Source: Cafeteria roenbergensis
Lineage: Eukaryota > Sar > Bigyra > Bicosoecida > Cafeteriaceae
DNA length: 64,000 nucleotides
Reading direction: 5' to 3'
Assembly: GCA_008330645.1 (NCBI GenBank)
Contig: VLTN01000003.1
Coordinates: 558,001-622,000, forward strand
Of the stretch, positions 61,901 through 64,000 are shown piece after piece. Under the pieces are notes generated by a model, which was given only the letters and a program-made list of their open reading frames with translations, was not told the origin of the DNA and did no database searches. Each line of letters begins with the position of its first letter. Positions within the stretch are counted from its first letter, which is position 1. The translations under genes and the position numbers were made by a program.

Positions 61901-64000
61901 ACTGCAGCGGGGACGGCTGTTGAGGGGGGCGCGTCGCTGTCGCGATCGGTGGAAGCCGCGCTGCGTCTGGCGGCGTGCGCGGCGACGACCGAGTTCGCGG
62001 CTTGGGAGACGAGCGCGCTGGAGGCATTCGTTGCCGACCACTCTGGCCCCGAGATGGCAGCGGTTTACGGGCGGCAGCGGGACAAGCGGGGCTGGTGCTT
62101 GAGTCACTTCGCTGCGTCCGCCGGGTGCCTTCCAGTCCTCAAGGCAGCGGGTCGGGCAGACATTGGGTTGCTCAGCGCCGTCAAGCCCACTTGCCGACAA
62201 TCTGTGGTTCATGACGCCTGCATCAACAACAGGCTTGCTTGCCTGAAGTACCTGCTCCGGAAGCGAGTCCCCGCGGGGGGCGGAGACAAGACTGGAGACA
62301 CTCCCCTTCATTGGACGGCGTTTCGGGGCTTTCGAGAGTGCGCTGTCGAGCTGCTCGAGCACGGCCATGGCGTCGACGTCTCGCAGCTGAACAACGACCA
62401 GGGCACAGCCTTGCACTCAGCTGCGAACAACGGCGACGCGGTCCTGGGCCAGTTGCTGCTGCGGGCCGGCTGCGACCCGGACCAGCCGCTTGCAGATGGC
62501 AACAGGCCCGTGCACAACTGCGCCTTCGAGGGCCACACAGAGTTCTTGACCATGCTTCTGGAGAGCCGGTGCAACATCTTCCTCACGAACAACATGGGGC
62601 GGACTGTGCTGCACGAAGCGGCATCCAACGGACACGTTGGGGTCATGAGGATGCTCTTGACGTTTCTGCAGGAGCTGCCTGGCCCGGACAGGCAGCACAT
62701 ACTGGATGCCCCAGACAGCCGCGGCGACACTGCGCTGCACTGGGCAGTCTGCAAGAACCACGCAGAGTCGGCCCACGCGCTGTTGGAGGCAGGGGCTTCC
62801 AGAGACGTGACCAACGAGTCCGGCGGCACCGTGCTCCACGCCGCCGTGGACAACCACTCCATCTCCTGCCTAAAGCTGCTCTTGCTCTGGCGATTCGACC
62901 CCAATTCGCTCACACGGATTGCAGCAACGGGAGCCGAGGTGACGGTGCTGATGGTCGCGGCTGAAAAGGGCGACGCCGAGGCGATCCAGCTGCTTCTCGA
63001 CTTCCAGGCGGACCCCAGCGCCGTCTCGGACTCTGGCTGGACAGCGCTCCATGGCGCCTGCTCGGCGCACGAAACGCGAGCAGCAGAAATTCTGATCGAG
63101 GGGGGCGCTCGCCTTGACTTGCTGGACGATAGCGGGAGGCCGCCGCTCGGGCCGATTCGACGCATGAAAGCCAAACACCTGCTGGCAGCCATCGGCGTGC
63201 TGGGGGACGACGCGATTCAGGCGCTGGCCTCCGTGTGGAGCCGCTCTGACGTCGCGGCCTGGCCGCCTCTCCGGGGCGCCCCAGCCACCTCCACTCCGAG
63301 CGACGCGGGCAGCAGCCTCCCCGGCCATGGACCCCATGCTTCCTCCAGGGCTTCTTCTTCCAAACTGCCGGGGCTGGCTCGGGCGGTGTCCGACCCATGG
63401 ACCTCGGCCTCGCTGGCGCCGGCACCGCATCACTGGAGGGGGTTTGCGGCGTTTTTCCGCGATGAGATGTTTGCCGACGTGCGCCTCAAGTCCAGAGATG
63501 GCCGAGCTGTCCCTGCTCATCGAGTGGTGCTGGCAGCCCGTTGCCCGACGCTCGCAGCGATGCTCTCGTCCGGGCTGATGGAGTCGACTCAGCGCACCAT
63601 CTGCCTTGATGTCAGCGGGGAAGTGCTCGCGGCCCTGACGCAGCACATATACGGGACAGAGCTGCACGTCCCCTCCTCGCTCGGCACCGTGGGCGACATT
63701 TGCGTGGCCGCGGGAGAGTACCAGCTCCGCGGGCTAGTGGTCGATGTGGAGGTCGCGGTAATCAAGGGGCTAGTACCCGAAACGCTGGCCTCAGCCTTTG
63801 TGCTGGCGAAAGAGCACGGCATGATGTTGCTGGAGGCAGCGTGCATCCACTTGGCGTGCACCGCGGCTGCAGGTGCGGCGTTCCAAAAAGTGCTCGATCG
63901 GGCTGCAACCGCTTGGGAGGCAGCTGACGAAGCTTTGGCGGGCGCATCTTCACCACTTCGGCTGGAGGCTGAGGCCGAGGCCGTCTCGAACCTCTTGCAT
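58941..64000 (+). CDS. Ankyrin-repeat/BTB protein, partial at right edge, three exons seen
   Basis: Exons are 58941-58997 (MQSEPEPPTELLQLTTCHE), 59113-59223 (RHSMQQLFDACASDDVAATA) and 59402 onward; donors GTCAGT and GTGAGG, acceptors ending TCGCAG, phase 0. The third exon is open for 1533 codons to the window edge. Ankyrin repeats occur in several blocks: LTALHVAAANGAFRSLAAIL, ERGWTPLHWATYKGFHCCA, GRTPLHWAARAGSWKCVEF, MTPLHEAAFHGQAKAACVLL, RTPLAYACQAGNVETVQLLL, then after a disordered stretch (61400-61950) a second array with GDTPLHWTAFRGFRECAVEL and more, eight or so repeats. A BTB/POZ domain follows (about 63440-63760: FRDEMFADVRLKSRDGRAVP, AHRVVLAARCPTLAAML). This pairing is typical of Cullin-3 adaptors, such as ABTB-type proteins. 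It may have further exons beyond 64000. Confidence 0.85.

Noticed and set aside
1-64000. Search for transposons, retroelements, virus-derived elements, rRNA
   Set aside because: No transposase, integrase, reverse transcriptase or capsid-like frames, no terminal repeats and no AT-rich island were seen. Base composition is even across the window.

Overview
This is nuclear DNA from a GC-rich (by eye roughly 70 %), gene-dense, flagellated unicellular eukaryote. I see 22 protein-coding genes, 20 complete and one cut by each edge. Introns are few and short (about 100-310 bp). Nearly all start GTGAG(C/G/T) and end in a pyrimidine-rich stretch plus YGCAG. Many proteins carry long Ala/Ser/Pro/Gly or acidic runs. 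PACRG, an LC8 dynein light chain and an axoneme-type EF-hand protein indicate a motile cilium. A Popeye-domain protein, a DusA-type tRNA synthase and an MBD4-type glycosylase together suggest a protist such as a heterotrophic stramenopile (bicosoecid-like). That placement is inference and no marker here proves it.

Layout. 1-273 (-) is the 5' end of an unknown coiled-coil gene. 401-3727 (+) is a divergent COG3 (Golgi tether). 4129-5550 (-) is a TraB-family membrane protein, head-to-head with PACRG (5745-7043, +). 7233-10378 (-) is a Tudor-like protein with repeated YSxDFE motifs, head-to-head with REV3, the DNA polymerase zeta catalytic subunit (10825-19068, +). 19435-24107 (+) is a beta-propeller multi-span membrane protein. 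24330-25778 (-) is a membrane-anchored COG0523 GTPase, head-to-head with a divergent kinase (25975-28116, +). 28336-32049 (-) is a Popeye-domain protein with a huge insertion, head-to-head with a START-like protein (32445-36974, +).

37584-38815 (-) is an F-box/MBD4-type DNA glycosylase fusion. 39170-39862 (-) is a Rab7-like GTPase. 40346-41460 (+) is a secreted Cys-rich protein. 41827-42516 (-) is LC8. 42809-45146 (-) is DusA-like. 45436-47916 (+) is a PH-like protein. 48173-50071 (-) is a luminal glycosyltransferase-like protein. 50729-51817 (+) is the EF-hand protein. 52097-53597 (-) is a WDR5-like WD40 protein. 53841-58765 (-) is a long coiled-coil protein. 58941->64000 (+) is an ankyrin-BTB protein.

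The genes form no single pathway. Themes are cilium and motor (PACRG, LC8, EF-hand and perhaps the Tudor and coiled-coil proteins), membrane traffic (COG3, Rab7-like), and genome maintenance or chromatin (REV3, F-box-glycosylase, WDR5). About half the genes sit head-to-head with 85-660 bp between starts. I found no rRNA or convincing tRNA, no CRISPR, and no transposon, retroelement or viral remnant. The most novel items are the F-box-MBD4 fusion, the split Popeye cyclic-nucleotide fold, and the Rab7-like protein with His in place of the switch-II Gln.
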